Assembly: GCF_000259075.1 (NCBI RefSeq)
Contig: NZ_AJKI01000051.1
Coordinates: forward strand, 1 to 51,369
From: Marinilabilia salmonicolor JCM 21150
Lineage (GTDB): Bacteria > Bacteroidota > Bacteroidia > Bacteroidales > Marinilabiliaceae
Direction of reading: 5' to 3'
DNA: 51,369 nt
The notes beneath the pieces are model-generated. The model saw only the letters and a list, made by a program, of their open reading frames with translations. It had not been told where the DNA came from and made no database searches. Of this stretch, positions 8,610 through 17,517 are shown in pieces. Both the position numbers and the translations under genes were made by a program. Each line of letters begins with the position of its first letter. Within the stretch, counting starts at the first letter, position 1.

Positions 8610-10142
8610 TTAGTTAGGCATCACATATTCCAACCCTGCACCTGGCCCCAGCGGAAGACCAAAAGTCAGCCAGATTACCAGCAGGATACTCCATCCGATA
8701 AAGAACGCGATAGAATAAGGTATCATCGTGGCCATAACAGTTCCCAGTCCTGCCTTTTCATCGTATTTATTAAAATAGGCAATAATCAGAGCAAAAAAGC
8801 TCATCATAGGCGAAATGATGTTGGTCACTGAGTCTCCGATGCGATAAACCGCCTGGGAGAGTTCGGGTGAATATCCCAACAACATAAACATCGGCACAAA
8901 AATAGGTGCCATTATCGCCCACTTGGCCGAAGCACTTCCCATCAGCATATTAATTGATGCCGACAAAAGCACAAATAACAACATAAGAGGAATTGCTCCT
9001 AAATCGGCAGCCATCAAAGCTTCTGCTCCATTCACTGCCATTATTACCCCCAGGTTACTCCACTTAAAGTAGGCCACAAACTGGGCTGCGAAGAAAACCA
9101 ATACAAAATAGGTCGTCAGCGTACGCATACTGTCGGCCATGCTTTTGGCAACGTCAGAGTCGTTTTTGAACTTCCCCATCACGGCACCGTAAACAATTCC
9201 CATGGTACCGGCAATCAGAAACAACAAAGCAATCACACCTCGAATAATGGGAGAAGACAAAATACCTCCATCTTCTCCTCTCAGAAGGCCATCTTCAGGA
9301 ATAATACCTATAAGAATAATGGTTACCCAAACCACAAAGACCAAAAGACTCCAGAGTAATCCCTTTTTCTCTTTAGATGACAATCGTTCCAGTTTCTCGT
9401 CTCCTTCGGGACCGTCATACTTACCAAAACGGGGAGCAATGACTTTCTCGGTAACCCAGGTGCCTACTGTGGCAATCAGAAAAGTGGATACAATCATAAA
9501 ATAGTAGTTGGCCGTAGGGTTGACCTCATAGGCCGGATCTATAATGCGGGCGGCTTCCTGCGACAATCCTGCCAGCAGGGGATCCACGGTTCCCAATATC
9601 AGATTGGCACTGAAGCCACCGGAAACACCGGCAAAGGCGGCTGCCATTCCCACAATAGGATGTCGGCCGACAGACTGAAAAATAATTCCTCCCAAAGGTA
9701 TCAGAAGCACATAACCTATGTCGCTGGCAAAGTTGGAGAGGATTCCTGAAAATACCAGTACAAAAGTGAGCAGACGCTTGGGCGATGACAGCACCAGCAG
9801 GCGAATAAAAGCTGCTATCAGACCACTCGACTCAGCAATACCAATTCCCAGCATGGCCACCATCACAATCCCCAAAGGGGCAAATCCGGTGTAGTTCTCC
9901 ACCATTCGATCCATAATCATGGCAATGCCCTCTTTACTGAAAAGATTCACCACCTGAATGGTTTCACCGGTTCCGGGATGCTGAACCGTCCATCCCAACC
10001 AGGCGCCTACAGCCGATAAAATAAGAGCTGCCAACGCGAATATTCCAAACAACGTCGCAGGATGCGGAAGAGCATTCCCCCCTTTTTCCAGAATATTAAG
10101 GAACCTGTCAAAAAAACTTTTCTTCTTAACTTTTTCACTCAT
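8610..10142 (-). CDS. AbgT-family transporter
   Basis: A 510-residue inner-membrane protein, the usual length for AbgT (p-aminobenzoyl-glutamate transporter) proteins. It has many hydrophobic segments and the typical N-terminal segment Asn-Ala-Leu-Pro-His-Pro-Ala-Thr-Leu-Phe (about 21-30). Family members import p-aminobenzoyl-glutamate, a folate breakdown product, or export sulfonamides using the proton gradient. I start at the ATG complementary to 10140-10142; the longer frame from 10190 adds 16 residues lying inside a repeat element. No neighbouring abgA/abgB peptidase gene is present, so the substrate cannot be assigned. Confidence 0.9.
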   Translation of the reverse strand: MSEKVKKKSFFDRFLNILEKGGNALPHPATLFGIFALAALILSAVGAWLGWTVQHPGTGETIQVVNLFSKEGIAMIMDRMVENYTGFAPLGIVMVAMLGIGIAESSGLIAAFIRLLVLSSPKRLLTFVLVFSGILSNFASDIGYVLLIPLGGIIFQSVGRHPIVGMAAAFAGVSGGFSANLILGTVDPLLAGLSQEAARIIDPAYEVNPTANYYFMIVSTFLIATVGTWVTEKVIAPRFGKYDGPEGDEKLERLSSKEKKGLLWSLLVFVVWVTIILIGIIPEDGLLRGEDGGILSSPIIRGVIALLFLIAGTMGIVYGAVMGKFKNDSDVAKSMADSMRTLTTYFVLVFFAAQFVAYFKWSNLGVIMAVNGAEALMAADLGAIPLMLLFVLLSASINMLMGSASAKWAIMAPIFVPMFMLLGYSPELSQAVYRIGDSVTNIISPMMSFFALIIAYFNKYDEKAGLGTVMATMIPYSIAFFIGWSILLVIWLTFGLPLGPGAGLEYVMPN

Positions 10143-10167
10143 GCGTAATGCTTTAAATATGTATAGA

Positions 10168-10325
10168 TAGTCGTTGTAATAAAACACCAACTACTTCGTT
10201 ATTCTCGTTTTTGAAACAGTCGTTTACGAGAAGTAAACTCCTTGTTTTCAAAAACTTCAAAAGCCTCGTATTTGGCGCATTCTTATCAAAGACTGAAAAA
10301 AACCTTGGTTTTATTACAGACACTA
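10168..10325. repeat. MITE-like element, copy 4
   Basis: The ends are inverted: TAGTCGTTGTAATAAAAC (10168-10185) against GTTTTATTACAGACACTA (10308-10325). The inside holds the hairpin GTTTAC-GAGAA-GTAAAC and the words CACCAACTACTTCGT and TCTTATCAAAGACTGAA shared with the copy at 7370-7445. It lies 26 bp upstream of the AbgT start and may provide its leader. Confidence 0.55.
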
Positions 10326-10715
10326 GCCTGAACTATTCATAAATTATCTATTACAATGCTCAACTACCGGCTAAATACAGGCGTCCTCAATAAAATTGAC
10401 TCGAAAATAAATTTTTATTCCCTTCATCAATTTTCTTTGCGGTTGCCCGTATTTATTGGTATTTAAACATCTCATGACGAAAACTTATGAATAGACCAGC
10501 AGGCTAGATAAACTTTTCCGGCCCGAAAATATAAAAATATCGTTACAACCAAACTGACAGATGTTTTCCAACCCCGCAACTTTTTTTTCGTCTCAATAAT
10601 GACACACCAAAGGGATAAAAGTTTAAGATCCTTACACCAACAATAGATTTCCTTTGATTAATGTAACTTTTTGCCGCTTTTTAAGTATGTACATTATTAT
10701 AAAATCTTTTTGAAC
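10326..10715. other. Gap upstream of SprB-repeat gene
   Basis: About 390 bp with no gene, hairpin or repeat that I can support. It is AT-rich towards the start of the SprB-repeat gene and must hold its promoter, but I see no exact TAnnTTTG box at a clear position. Confidence 0.4.
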
Positions 10716-13634
10716 ATGGGCCCATTTTACCACTTATTTCCAGCCAATCCCGCCTTCCTGCGCAGGATTCCGGCGCTTATTATTTTCGGACTATTTTTGT
10801 CCGGCTTCTTTACCACAACTTCTGCTGCCAACGAAAAGGATTGCAGTGAGGGTTTTACCACGACCATCGAATCTGTGGAAATTCAGGGTCAATGCATTAT
10901 TTATGACCTCCTGATAGAAGCTACAGGAGAATCTAAATTTGCGCTTTCCCATTTTGTTGCTGCCATTCCCTGTGGCAATATTTCTGATGCCTCCAATTCC
11001 CGCGGATGGAAGATGGAATACCCTGTCACCGATCCAACCACGGGCATTTCAGGGATAAAAGTAGATGATATTGAATACTTTGGCGAAAACGGCAACGAAA
11101 CTTTTCGGTTGACCTTCACCGTTTGTGCCAGCGACGAATCGTGTCTGGAACTGCTCACTGAACAAAATCTGGAAGTGGCCTACAAAGCAGGCACATGTAT
11201 CACTTCGGAGACCATTCCATCTGCCGTTCACCCGCTAAGTGCCAATTACGAGGTCACACACCTCAACTGCTCCGGAGAAGCCAATGGCAGCATTGCTGTC
11301 ACCGTAAACGGGGGTGTTCCTCCCTATCGCTTTCAGTGGTCTAATGGTGCCACCACCCAAAATCTGGAAAATATTCCATCAGGAGTTTACAACCTGACAA
11401 TCACGGATGCAGCAGACAGCACTATATCGCTTTCAGCACAGGTGAACAGTCCCGCTCCCATCAGCATCACCGCATCGCAAACCAACACCGGATGCGGACA
11501 GAGCTCGGGCACAATCGACCTGACAGTTACGGGCGGAAAAGCCCCCTATACATTTCAGTGGAACAACGGTGCTGTTACCGAAGATCTCAACAAGCTCTCC
11601 GGCGGGAATTTCAGTGTCACCATTACCGACAGCAATGGTTGTCAGCAACAGAAATCCTTTACCATCAGTGAAACCTCTTCGATTGAAATTGATGTCACTC
11701 AATCCAACATTCAATGTCACGAAAACGGCACAGGAAGTATTGAAACAACTGTATCCGGGGGGACTGAGCCCTACTCATTTCTCTGGTCTACCGGCGACAC
11801 CATTCCAAATCTCACCGGACTATCAGAAGGCACCTATTTCCTCTGGGTTACTGATGCCATTGGATGTACACAATCCAGCCAAATATCAATAATCCGGGAA
11901 CAGCTGATTGCTGAAATCACATCGACCAACACCGGGTGTCTCGAAGATAATGGCAGTGCCACTATCACAGACATCAATGGAACCGCCCCTTACGACATTG
12001 CCTGGAGTACAGGCGACACAACACTTACCGCTGAAAATTTGACGGCGGGCAACCACACCGTTCAGATTACTGATGCCAATGGATGTGAGATTTCCGAAGA
12101 AGTGAACATCGGCCGGGAAGAAGGTCCTCAAATCAATGTATCTGCTGAATGGACCGGTTGCACAGCCGATGACTCAATTTATGTATCCCTGAATGCAACA
12201 GATGGTCAGTCACCCTACGAATGGACGGTCAACGATATGCCTTCTGCTTCTGAATTTTACCTCAGCGAAGCCGGAGATTTGGTGGTTACTGTGACTGGAA
12301 GTAATGGATGTGCCAACACTGAAGCGGTGACCGTTTCACCATCCACTCCGGGCCCTGAATTCCGCCTAAGCGTCATAGATGCCAGCTGCACCAACCCGGA
12401 AGGTGCGGCCTCCGTAGTATTGGAAAACGCCACAACTTTGCCTGTTTACTGGGACGGCATTCAGGGATCGACCTACAAAAGCGGTCTCCAGCCTGGAAGT
12501 CATGAAGTCACTGTGACAGATGAAGATGGATGTGAAACCACCAGAACATTCTCCATCAGCGAAGTCATTGTTCCCACAGCAGAAATTCTGACCACCATCA
12601 CTACAGTGGACTGCGAAAGCAACAACAATCAACTGACGGCCAGCGCCACCAATGCCGAAACCATTGAGTGGGAATTTGAAAGTGCCGACAGCTCGTGGTT
12701 CTTTACTTCAACAACTGAAGAAGCAGCCTCTTACACCTCAGGTACCGGAAGTGCCATTGCTTTCATCCATGCAACCAGCAGCAGCGGATGCATAGCTTCA
12801 GATTACATACTGCTTGAATGCAGCGGAGCATCCCAGCCTACCGACTCTATTGATGACGGGACTGACAATGAACTGCCTGACGATGGCTCTCCTGATGATT
12901 CCAATGGCGATGACGGTTCTGAAGATGATAATCAGGACGAAGACAACGGAGACGATTCTGTTGACACTCCTTGCAGCGGCGGATGCTACGAAGTATCGGC
13001 AGAACCGGTAATCTCAAACGGACAGGATTGTTTTGCCTACAGTTATACCATTACAAGTGATGGATCGTGCCGTTACGATTTATCACACCTCATCATTGAA
13101 CTTCCGGAAGGTCAGGTAGCCTCTAATGTTTTCAATTCTATGTATTTCCCCATGGAAATCAATGCCACAGACCCGAAATCCGGAATTTATGGTATCAAAG
13201 TAGATGAAGTGAAGGGCTTTGGAGAAACCAACACAGAGATGGAAGTCAGCTTTGAAGTTTGTCACGAACCACTTCAAATGGAAGCAACCAGGCTGGCTTT
13301 CAAAGCCGGACAATGCCTCGACATCATAAGCTTTGAGCACGACAACGATCAAACGGCCTCTTCTATGGATAAAGGAGAAATTGATCTCAAGGTTTATCCT
13401 AATCCCTCGCCATCAAAAGTCACATTCTCATTTACGGTTCCAGCCACAACAGATGTAACCATCGATCTGTACGATGTTGCAGGCAACAAAGTGGAAACCG
13501 TTTTTGATGGAGAAGCTCTTCAGGATATCAATTACGAAATCCCCGTGCAACTGAACAGAAGCCCGGAAAAACTGTTTTATTACAATATGCAGGCAGGAGA
13601 AGAGCAGAAAAGCGGGAAAATTCTGAGGTATTAA
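10716..13634 (+). CDS. Secreted SprB-repeat protein with T9SS sorting domain
   Basis: A 972-residue exported protein. It has a signal/transmembrane segment (about residues 17-38), a first 115-residue domain with paired cysteines, then about six SprB-type repeats, each with a Gly-Gly-x-x-Pro-Tyr-x-x-x-Trp core and ending near Asp-Ala-x-Gly-Cys. A Asp/Gly/Glu-rich acidic linker follows (about 715-755), then a second copy of the N-terminal domain and a C-terminal type A T9SS sorting domain (Tyr-Pro-Asn-Pro motif, last 85 residues). Expected to be exported by the type IX system to the cell surface, perhaps for gliding or adhesion. I start at the ATG at 10716 rather than a TTG at 10671. Confident on class, not on ligand. 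Confidence 0.85.
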   Translation: MGPFYHLFPANPAFLRRIPALIIFGLFLSGFFTTTSAANEKDCSEGFTTTIESVEIQGQCIIYDLLIEATGESKFALSHFVAAIPCGNISDASNSRGWKMEYPVTDPTTGISGIKVDDIEYFGENGNETFRLTFTVCASDESCLELLTEQNLEVAYKAGTCITSETIPSAVHPLSANYEVTHLNCSGEANGSIAVTVNGGVPPYRFQWSNGATTQNLENIPSGVYNLTITDAADSTISLSAQVNSPAPISITASQTNTGCGQSSGTIDLTVTGGKAPYTFQWNNGAVTEDLNKLSGGNFSVTITDSNGCQQQKSFTISETSSIEIDVTQSNIQCHENGTGSIETTVSGGTEPYSFLWSTGDTIPNLTGLSEGTYFLWVTDAIGCTQSSQISIIREQLIAEITSTNTGCLEDNGSATITDINGTAPYDIAWSTGDTTLTAENLTAGNHTVQITDANGCEISEEVNIGREEGPQINVSAEWTGCTADDSIYVSLNATDGQSPYEWTVNDMPSASEFYLSEAGDLVVTVTGSNGCANTEAVTVSPSTPGPEFRLSVIDASCTNPEGAASVVLENATTLPVYWDGIQGSTYKSGLQPGSHEVTVTDEDGCETTRTFSISEVIVPTAEILTTITTVDCESNNNQLTASATNAETIEWEFESADSSWFFTSTTEEAASYTSGTGSAIAFIHATSSSGCIASDYILLECSGASQPTDSIDDGTDNELPDDGSPDDSNGDDGSEDDNQDEDNGDDSVDTPCSGGCYEVSAEPVISNGQDCFAYSYTITSDGSCRYDLSHLIIELPEGQVASNVFNSMYFPMEINATDPKSGIYGIKVDEVKGFGETNTEMEVSFEVCHEPLQMEATRLAFKAGQCLDIISFEHDNDQTASSMDKGEIDLKVYPNPSPSKVTFSFTVPATTDVTIDLYDVAGNKVETVFDGEALQDINYEIPVQLNRSPEKLFYYNMQAGEEQKSGKILRY

Positions 13635-13778
13635 AACACTGTTTTTTAACCTCCCCAGGGACATCGGATTAAAACATGAAGGATCGCTTTAACACAAATC
13701 ATTTCAACAACTTTTTTCAATAATAAAAGCATTACAATGAAAGAACGCTAACAAAGTACCCCCTCAATACAAAGAAGA

Positions 13779-13841
13779 TGAGCTGCGGAGCTGCGAAAGA
13801 ACAATTATTTTTTTCTGTCGCAGGCCTGCAGCTCTTTTTAT
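13779..13841. terminator. Terminator-like hairpin after SprB-repeat gene
   Basis: GAGCTGCGGAGCTGCGA pairs imperfectly with TCGCAGGCCTGCAGCTC across an AT-rich loop and is followed by TTTTTAT. It sits 145 bp after the stop at 13634. A similar GAGCTGCAGAGCT hairpin lies at 17314-17380, so this may be a dispersed hairpin type rather than a plain terminator. Confidence 0.45.
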
Positions 13842-13879
13842 TTGGCAGAATCATTTTCTTCTGCCACTCTGGCCCCGTT

Positions 13880-14040
13880 CATGACACTTAAACTACCTTG
13901 TACATAAAAACACGTATGGTTTAAACAGGCTGAAGGCCTGAGAGCAATAGCCCTGGGTATAAAGGTATCTCCTACGCCTTCATTATTGGTCGAAACGCGA
14001 CCAATAATGAGATAAGAAGTTATCAATACCCAATCGAAAT
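13880..14040 (-). repeat. REP-like intergenic repeat, copy B (reverse)
   Basis: Reverse-complement copy of the family at 8282-8522. It contains CAGGCTGAAGGCCTGA (13926-13941), the AGCAATAGCCC segment and the hairpin CATTATTGGTCG / CGACCAATAATG (about 13979-14007). It ends about 70 bp before the start of the GNAT-nitrilase gene and may carry its leader. Confidence 0.65.
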
Positions 14041-14112
14041 ATTTCCGATCAACGAAAATATACATTCGAAGAAAATTTGTATATTTTCGAGACATCAAAA
14101 AAAACAAAGAGT

Positions 14113-15651
14113 ATGAGTGAAGAGATTGAAAAAGTAGAGCTACGACAACTAAATATCGACGATTACCAGGAATTACGCACCACAGAGGAAGAGGCTTACC
14201 GCAATTGGGAAGGCCCCGCCTGGGATGAACAAAACATCCGCACACTCCTGGATATCTTTCCTGAAGGACAGTTGGCCGTATTGGTGAATGACAAGGTAGT
14301 GGGATGCGCGCTTTCTCTTATCGTCAATTATGAACGTTTTGGTGACGAACACTCTTACAACGAGATTACGGGCAACATGACCTTCAGCACACACAACCCG
14401 CGTGGTGATATTTTATACGGAATTGATATTTTTATTCGCCCAGAATACCGTGGCTTACGATTGGGACGCCGACTCTACGACGCACGCAAAGAGCTGTGCG
14501 AACATCTTAACCTTAAGGGAATTGTATTTGGCGGTCGCATTCCCCACTACCACAAGGTATCGGAAGAGATGACCCCAAAAGAGTACATTCAGAAAGTCAA
14601 ATACAAAGAGTTGTACGACCCCACGCTGACATTCCAGCTGGCCAATGATTTTCACGTCAAAAAAGTGCTGAAAGGGTATCTGCCGGATGATCATGAGTCC
14701 AAGGAGTATGCGGTATTGCTGGGTTGGGACAATATTTACTACACCAAACGGGGTAAGGAGCTGTCCCAGACCAAATCCATTGTACGATTGGGACTGGTAC
14801 AGTGGCAAATGCGCCACTACCCCACAGTGGACGATGTGTTTGAACAGGTGGAATATTTTGTGGATGCCGTATCGGCTTACAAAAGTGATTTCATCCTGTT
14901 TCCGGAATTCTTCAATGCCCCGATGATGGCACGTTACAACCAGATGTCAGAACCGGAAGCCATTCGTCAGCTGGCACAGTACACCGAGGAGTGCCGCGAC
15001 CGGTTCGTGCAGCTGGCCATAAGCTACAATGTCAACATCATAACAGGAAGTATGCCCCTGATAAGGGATGATAAACTTTACAATGTCGGGTATGTGTGTC
15101 GTCGCAACGGAACATACGACATGTACGAAAAAATCCATGTTACCCCTGACGAGGTAAAATCCTGGGGGCTCTCGGGAAGCGACAAACTCAAGGTATTTGA
15201 AACCGACTGTGGAAAAATAGGGGTACTGATATGTTACGACGTGGAATTCCCCGAGCTTTCCCGCCTTCTGGCCGAGCAGGATATGAAAATACTTTTTGTC
15301 CCATTCCTTACCGACACCCAGAACGGCTACAGTCGTGTACGGTATTGTGCCAGAGCCCGCGCTATTGAGAATGAGTGCTTTGTTGCCATGGCCGGATCGG
15401 TCGGCAACCTGCCGAAGGTCTCGAACATGAACATTCAATATGCCCAGAGTGCCGTATTTACTCCTTGCGACTTCGCCTTTCCCACCAACGGTATCAAAAC
15501 CGAAGCCACCCCCAACACCGAGATGATTCTGGTGGCCGATGTAGATCTGGATTTGCTCTCGGAACTGCATGCTTACGGAAGTGTAAGAAACCTGCGCGAC
15601 CGTCGCACCGACGTATTTGATCTGAGATTGAAAAGCGGACTTATTGAATAA
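14113..15651 (+). CDS. GNAT acetyltransferase-nitrilase fusion protein
   Basis: A 512-residue cytoplasmic two-domain protein. The N-terminal 200 residues are a GNAT acetyltransferase, with acetyl-CoA loop Arg-Gly-Leu-Arg-Leu-Gly-Arg-Arg (about 115-122). The C-terminal half is a carbon-nitrogen hydrolase with the full catalytic triad: Glu in Phe-Pro-Glu-Phe-Phe (about 264), Lys in Tyr-Glu-Lys-Ile-His (about 339) and Cys in Leu-Ile-Cys-Tyr-Asp (about 373). This fusion is a known bacterial architecture of uncertain substrate. I start at ATG 14113; the upstream ATG at 14077 adds 12 unlikely residues. It is followed by a second GNAT and a racemase on the same strand, which suggests an amino-acid or amide pathway. 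Confidence 0.88.
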   Translation: MSEEIEKVELRQLNIDDYQELRTTEEEAYRNWEGPAWDEQNIRTLLDIFPEGQLAVLVNDKVVGCALSLIVNYERFGDEHSYNEITGNMTFSTHNPRGDILYGIDIFIRPEYRGLRLGRRLYDARKELCEHLNLKGIVFGGRIPHYHKVSEEMTPKEYIQKVKYKELYDPTLTFQLANDFHVKKVLKGYLPDDHESKEYAVLLGWDNIYYTKRGKELSQTKSIVRLGLVQWQMRHYPTVDDVFEQVEYFVDAVSAYKSDFILFPEFFNAPMMARYNQMSEPEAIRQLAQYTEECRDRFVQLAISYNVNIITGSMPLIRDDKLYNVGYVCRRNGTYDMYEKIHVTPDEVKSWGLSGSDKLKVFETDCGKIGVLICYDVEFPELSRLLAEQDMKILFVPFLTDTQNGYSRVRYCARARAIENECFVAMAGSVGNLPKVSNMNIQYAQSAVFTPCDFAFPTNGIKTEATPNTEMILVADVDLDLLSELHAYGSVRNLRDRRTDVFDLRLKSGLIE

Positions 15652-15727
15652 TGACAGAACAAATGTGTTCTGTTGAACATTTTTCCCAAAAGTCAGTTTA
15701 TTTTACGACAACATTAAAATAACAACT

Positions 15728-16171
15728 ATGTACAAAACCAATATTTTCAATCCGGAAAACCGGCCCTCTGAACCCCAAAAACAGGAAATTATTGATTTTC
15801 TCTATACGCATCTCGATCGTTTTGGCGATCCTAAAGAAGACATCAGCAAAGCCATTGATTACTCGTTAAAACTCTCTGATTCCTTCGGAGGATTTGTTCT
15901 TGAAATGAGAGACGACAATCAGGTTATCGGTGCTGTGGTAATAAACAAGACCGGCATGGACGGTTATATTCCCGGGAACATCCTGGTTTATATTGCCATG
16001 CACCGTGATTATCGTGGCAAAGGACTAGGGAAAGACCTGATGGAGAAAGCTCTGAACGAAGCTGCAGGAGACGTAGCACTGCATGTGGAGCCCGACAACC
16101 CGGCAAAGAAACTTTACGAAAGACTGGGCTTTACCAATAAGTATCTCGAAATGCGTTACAAACCACAATAA
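15728..16171 (+). CDS. GNAT-family N-acetyltransferase
   Basis: A 147-residue single-domain GNAT enzyme. The acetyl-CoA pyrophosphate-binding loop Arg-Gly-Lys-Gly-Leu-Gly-Lys (about 97-103) follows a beta-strand ending His-Arg-Asp-Tyr, and Glu-Pro-Asp-Asn-Pro-Ala-Lys-Lys-Leu-Tyr-Glu-Arg-Leu-Gly-Phe (about 121-135) is the usual C-terminal signature. It starts 76 bp after the fusion gene and ends only 7 bp before the racemase start, so it is probably co-transcribed and coupled to the racemase. The substrate is probably an amino group on an amino acid or its derivative (inference). Confidence 0.87.
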   Translation: MYKTNIFNPENRPSEPQKQEIIDFLYTHLDRFGDPKEDISKAIDYSLKLSDSFGGFVLEMRDDNQVIGAVVINKTGMDGYIPGNILVYIAMHRDYRGKGLGKDLMEKALNEAAGDVALHVEPDNPAKKLYERLGFTNKYLEMRYKPQ

Positions 16172-16178
16172 CCAGACC

Positions 16179-17249
16179 ATGGCATTTATCACTCTCGACA
16201 GAAAAAAACTCAAAGAAAACTATAACTACCTCAACAATCTTTTTGGAGAACACAACATCGATTGGGCCATAGTGACCAAGATGCTTTGTGGCAACAAAGC
16301 CTACCTTAAAGAGGTATTCGATCTGGGCATCAAACAGGTTTGCGACTCCCGGGTATCTAACCTGAAAGCCATAAAAACAGTGAACCCGGAGATGGAAACC
16401 ATTTACATCAAGCCGCCACCAAAACGCTCCATCCCAAGTATTGTTCGTTATGCCGATGTGAGCATGAATACCACTTTTGAAACAGTTCAGCTGCTTTCGG
16501 AAGAGGCCAGACGCCAGGGGAAGACTCACAAGATCATCATCATGGTGGAGATGGGCGAATTGCGTGAAGGCGTGATGCGCAATGATGTGGTGGACTTCTA
16601 CTCCAGAGTCTTTGAGATGCCCAACATTGAAGTCATCGGTATCGGCACCAATCTCAGCTGCCTTTACGGAGTATTGCCTAATCAGGACAAACTCATTCAG
16701 CTGAGCCTTTACAAACAGCTGATAGAAAATAAATTCAACAAGAAAATACCTTTTGTTTCCGGTGGTAGTTCGGTGACCATTCCCCTTATTCATCAAGGAT
16801 TGCTGCCCGAAACCATCAATCACTTCCGTGTGGGAGAAACCCTTTTTCTGGGCACCAATGTTTACGATGGTTCCCAATTTGACTTCATGCACAATGATGT
16901 CATCAAAGTTTATGCAGAGATCATTGAATTGTTTGAGAAACCAACAGTTCCACAAGGCGATATGGGCTCCAACCTGGAAGGCGAAACCTTTGAATTCGAT
17001 CAGGATAAATCCAACGAACGATCATGCAGAGCACTGATAGACCTGGGACTGCTGGATATTGAGGAAAAACGGCTCATTCCTGCCAACGATTCATTTGACC
17101 TGGCCGGAGCCAGTTCGGATATGATTGTTGTTAATCTGGGAGACAACGAGCGTAACATGAAAGTAGGTGACCTGCTGGAGTTTAAAACCGACTACATGGG
17201 CGCGCTCAGATTACTCAACTCAAGGTATATCGATAAGCGGGTAATTTAG
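16179..17249 (+). CDS. Alanine/ornithine-racemase-like PLP enzyme
   Basis: A 356-residue fold-type III PLP enzyme of the alanine racemase N-terminal / ornithine racemase (YhfX-like) group. The PLP lysine is in Val-Thr-Lys-Met-Leu-Cys-Gly-Asn (about residue 30), and Ser-Gly-Gly-Ser-Ser (about 200-204) fits the phosphate-binding loop. It converts L- and D-forms of an amino acid in the cytoplasm; ornithine is a common substrate in this subfamily but is not proved here. The frame is open back to 16083, but the ATG at 16179 gives the proper N-terminus Met-Ala-Phe-Ile-Thr-Leu. Third gene of the GNAT-nitrilase operon. Confidence 0.85.
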   Translation: MAFITLDRKKLKENYNYLNNLFGEHNIDWAIVTKMLCGNKAYLKEVFDLGIKQVCDSRVSNLKAIKTVNPEMETIYIKPPPKRSIPSIVRYADVSMNTTFETVQLLSEEARRQGKTHKIIIMVEMGELREGVMRNDVVDFYSRVFEMPNIEVIGIGTNLSCLYGVLPNQDKLIQLSLYKQLIENKFNKKIPFVSGGSSVTIPLIHQGLLPETINHFRVGETLFLGTNVYDGSQFDFMHNDVIKVYAEIIELFEKPTVPQGDMGSNLEGETFEFDQDKSNERSCRALIDLGLLDIEEKRLIPANDSFDLAGASSDMIVVNLGDNERNMKVGDLLEFKTDYMGALRLLNSRYIDKRVI

Positions 17250-17313
17250 CGTTTAGCTACCAACTTCAGCCGCAGGGCGGCGGCAGAATGGTAAAAAAAA
17301 CAATTCTATAATG

Positions 17314-17380
17314 TGACAGGAGCTGCAGAGCTAGGTCAAAACCAAAAACATTTGCCGTCACAGCTCTGCAGTTCTTGTCA
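17314..17380. repeat. Long inverted repeat after racemase gene
   Basis: TGACAGGAGCTGCAGAGCT (17314-17332) pairs with AGCTCTGCAGTTCTTGTCA (17362-17380), matching 17 of 19 positions around a 29-base loop. It is 65 bp beyond the racemase stop. It may act as a terminator, but no T-run follows. It resembles the hairpin at 13779-13841 (shared GAGCTGC / GCAGCTC). Confidence 0.5.
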
Positions 17381-17517
17381 TATTGAATTACTTTTGTATA
17401 AATGCGTCCCCACAACACTGCTACAGCTAATTAACTTCCACCACACTCCCGTTTGCCCCAATCCATGATTTGCTTATATTTGTTTACCAGCAAAAATACT
17501 GACAAATAAAAGCAGCA

